The position numbers and the translations under genes were made by a program. Positions 62,976-64,000 of a stretch of DNA of 64,000 nt are shown here, piece after piece. Under the pieces are notes generated by a model. That model was given only the letters and a program-made list of their open reading frames with translations, was not told the DNA's origin and did not search any database. Source of the stretch: UBA1672 sp050633285 (lineage in GTDB: Bacteria > Pseudomonadota > Alphaproteobacteria > Micavibrionales > Micavibrionaceae); assembly GCA_050633285.1 (NCBI GenBank), contig JBOEGG010000001.1:1-64000 (forward strand). The letters run 5' to 3'. Within the stretch, counting starts at the first letter, position 1, and each line of letters begins with the position of its first letter.

Positions 62976-63308
62976 TTACTGTGTCGGCAAAGCCGGGAAC
63001 AAATCCGTCGCAGGCGGCGTCGCACTAAAACGATCATTTTGCAGCTTCTTCACTTCACGTTCCAATAGCTTAATTTCCTTGGCTTGTCGTCTTTTCTCAC
63101 GGCGCAACTTACTCATATTCAACCAGACAAGCACACCGCCAAGAATAAAACCAACCGCCATAGCACAAAGGGTCACCCCATAAAGCGGCAAGGTAATAAT
63201 ATCACCCGCAGGATTCCATGTGAACGTTACATCACCACGATTAAGTACAGCAGCCGTCGCAACAACGACCGTGATTAAAAATCCAAAAACGAATCGTAGT
63301 AACGCCAT
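62976..63308 (-). CDS. lapA: LapA-domain membrane protein
   Basis: A 110-residue protein with two N-terminal membrane helices (LLRFVFGFLITVVVATAAVL and LYGVTLCAMAVGFILGGVLVWL) and a charged coiled tail (KLRREKRRQAKEIKLLEREV). This matches the LapA (DUF1049) family, linked in E. coli to LPS assembly control. Alphaproteobacteria commonly carry it between ihfB and pyrF, as here, with a two-base gap from ihfB. Confidence 0.88.
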   Translation of the reverse strand: MALLRFVFGFLITVVVATAAVLNRGDVTFTWNPAGDIITLPLYGVTLCAMAVGFILGGVLVWLNMSKLRREKRRQAKEIKLLEREVKKLQNDRFSATPPATDLFPALPTQ

Positions 63309-63310
63309 TT

Positions 63311-63595
63311 TTAAGACTCACCATTAAGCTTCTCACGAAGCGCCTTACCAGTTTTGAAAAACGGCAAACGCTTCTCATCAACTTCAACAGCTTCACCAGT
63401 GCGTGGATTACGACCAACGCGCGCTTCTCTATGCTTCACAGAAAAAGCACCAAAACCACGAAGCTCCACACGATCGCCACGTGCCAAGGCAACTGTAATT
63501 TCCTCAAAAATTGTCTCAACGATTTTTTCAATATCACGCAAATAAAGATGCGGATTCATATCGGCCAATCGTTGTATTAATTCGGACTTCGTCAT
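63311..63595 (-). CDS. ihfB: Integration host factor beta subunit
   Basis: A 94-residue DNA-bending protein of the HU/IHF family. MTKSELIQRLADMNPHLYLRD is the N-terminal helix pair, VELRGFGAFSVKHREARVGRNPRTG carries the arm residues that insert into the minor groove (Arg-Asn-Pro). It forms IHF with IhfA for DNA architecture and regulation. It lies about 200 bases after rpsA, with a terminator between. Confidence 0.95.
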   Translation of the reverse strand: MTKSELIQRLADMNPHLYLRDIEKIVETIFEEITVALARGDRVELRGFGAFSVKHREARVGRNPRTGEAVEVDEKRLPFFKTGKALREKLNGES

Positions 63596-63736
63596 CGTTT
63601 ATTATCCTTTATATACACGGATCATCATAAAACTCTTTAAGGGTATCGTTAAAGATTGCCCTATCTAGCAAATCTCGTCAAGCAAAACCCATTGATAAAA
63701 AACAACTTTCTATTGTCATATATCATATTCAACAAC

Positions 63737-63765
63737 AAAAAAGCCGGCAATGAATGCCGGCTTTT
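63737..63765 (-). terminator. Terminator after rpsA
   Basis: On the minus strand AAAAGCCGGCA pairs with TGCCGGCTTTT around a five-base loop, followed by further T. It lies about 30 bases past the rpsA stop. Confidence 0.9.
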
Positions 63766-63794
63766 CAAAAACTGTGTCAAAAAGAAAGAGGAGA

Positions 63795-64000
63795 CTATTT
63801 GTCTTCTTTTTCCTGCAACGCTGCACCAAGAATATCACCAAGTGACGCACCGCTCTCAGTAGAGCCGTAATCTTGCATCGCTTGCTTATCTTCATCAATT
63901 TCGCGACCTTTGATAGAAAGAGCCAATTTACGGTTTTTCTTATCAACAGACAAGATTTTCGCATCAACTTTTTCACCAACTGCAAAACGATCCGGACGCT
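63795..64000 (-). CDS. rpsA: 30S ribosomal protein S1, C-terminal part
   Basis: The window ends inside this gene; only about 68 residues are visible. RPDRFAVGEKVDAKILSVDK and KLALSIKGREIDEDKQ belong to the last S1 RNA-binding domain, and the terminal STESGASLGDILGAALQEKE is the alphaproteobacterial S1 tail. S1 brings mRNA to the ribosome. The gene precedes ihfB as expected, separated by a strong terminator. Confidence 0.95.
   Translation of the reverse strand, partial: RPDRFAVGEKVDAKILSVDKKNRKLALSIKGREIDEDKQAMQDYGSTESGASLGDILGAALQEKEDK

Noticed and set aside
63716..63985. An 89-residue open reading frame on the minus strand
   Set aside because: It is the wrong frame of rpsA; the correct frame gives the S1 C-terminus and ends at 63795.
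1..64000. CRISPR arrays, insertion sequences, prophage or rRNA genes
   Set aside because: No spaced direct repeats, transposases, phage structural genes or rRNA segments were seen on either strand.

Overview
The window is a chromosomal segment of an AT-rich Gram-negative alphaproteobacterium. GC looks like roughly 40-45% by eye; it was not counted. The placement rests on gene content and order: alphaproteobacterial-type AddAB, a ChvG/ChvI two-component pair next to rapZ, a DivL-like kinase beside tsaE and ahcY, an NDUFA9-like protein, and the run rpsA-ihfB-lapA-pyrF-trpF-trpB-trpA-accD-folC. No genus can be assigned from sequence alone.

Layout. 1-2600: a gene-poor accessory stretch with a DUF6210-like protein and a possible HEPN-domain protein, ending at the 3' end of a tRNA-Ser(GCU) gene. 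2835-6356: surface-polysaccharide genes (two paralogous family 2 glycosyltransferases and a flippase). 6433-9520: exported metallo-beta-lactamase-fold and YceI proteins with a divergent LysR regulator, then a cold-shock protein. 9797-12191: an acyl-amino-acid-synthase-like (FeeM/LuxI fold) gene coupled to a ThiF/E1-like gene, then a uracil-DNA-glycosylase-family gene. 12307-14150: YHS and AhpD-like proteins with a divergent TetR regulator; matching operator-like 16-mers sit just downstream of both divergent promoters. 14190-22026: a probable organoarsenic (arsenosugar-type) cluster. It holds a phosphate/arsenate permease, ArsM, two glycosyltransferases and a three-cysteine arsenate reductase in one tightly packed operon. 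Around that operon lie a radical SAM enzyme, a TVP38-DUF547 fusion and a MerA-like flavoprotein.

22125-36700: housekeeping genes (rsmA, surA-like, NDUFA9-like, uvrD, comM, panD, HIT, trxA), a diguanylate cyclase, a Tat-exported S11 peptidase, and a tandem pair of unrecognised paralogous proteins (29390-31758). 36758-47360: addA, addB, murU, tsaE, and a DivL-like kinase whose phospho-acceptor histidine is tyrosine. 47643-55573: ahcY, a small unknown two-gene unit, an NfeD-like membrane protein, a divergent PEP-phosphotransferase (EI-like) gene, rapZ, chvG and chvI. 55622-64000: folC, accD, trpA, a GyrI-like gene inside the trp run, trpB, trpF, a membrane protein, pyrF, lapA, ihfB and the 3' end of rpsA.

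What stands out: (1) the arsenic cluster uses a radical SAM protein that does not look like ArsS and carries a membrane-protein/DUF547 fusion; (2) the FeeM-like plus ThiF-like pair could make and activate a small acylated metabolite; (3) the tandem 414/352-residue paralogs are unknown; (4) the conserved chv-pts-ahcY-divL-tsaE neighbourhood is present but appears to lack hprK, HPr, EIIA and amgK, and has unusual RapZ and EI-like variants. Most functions are inferred from motifs and family knowledge; no database search was run.
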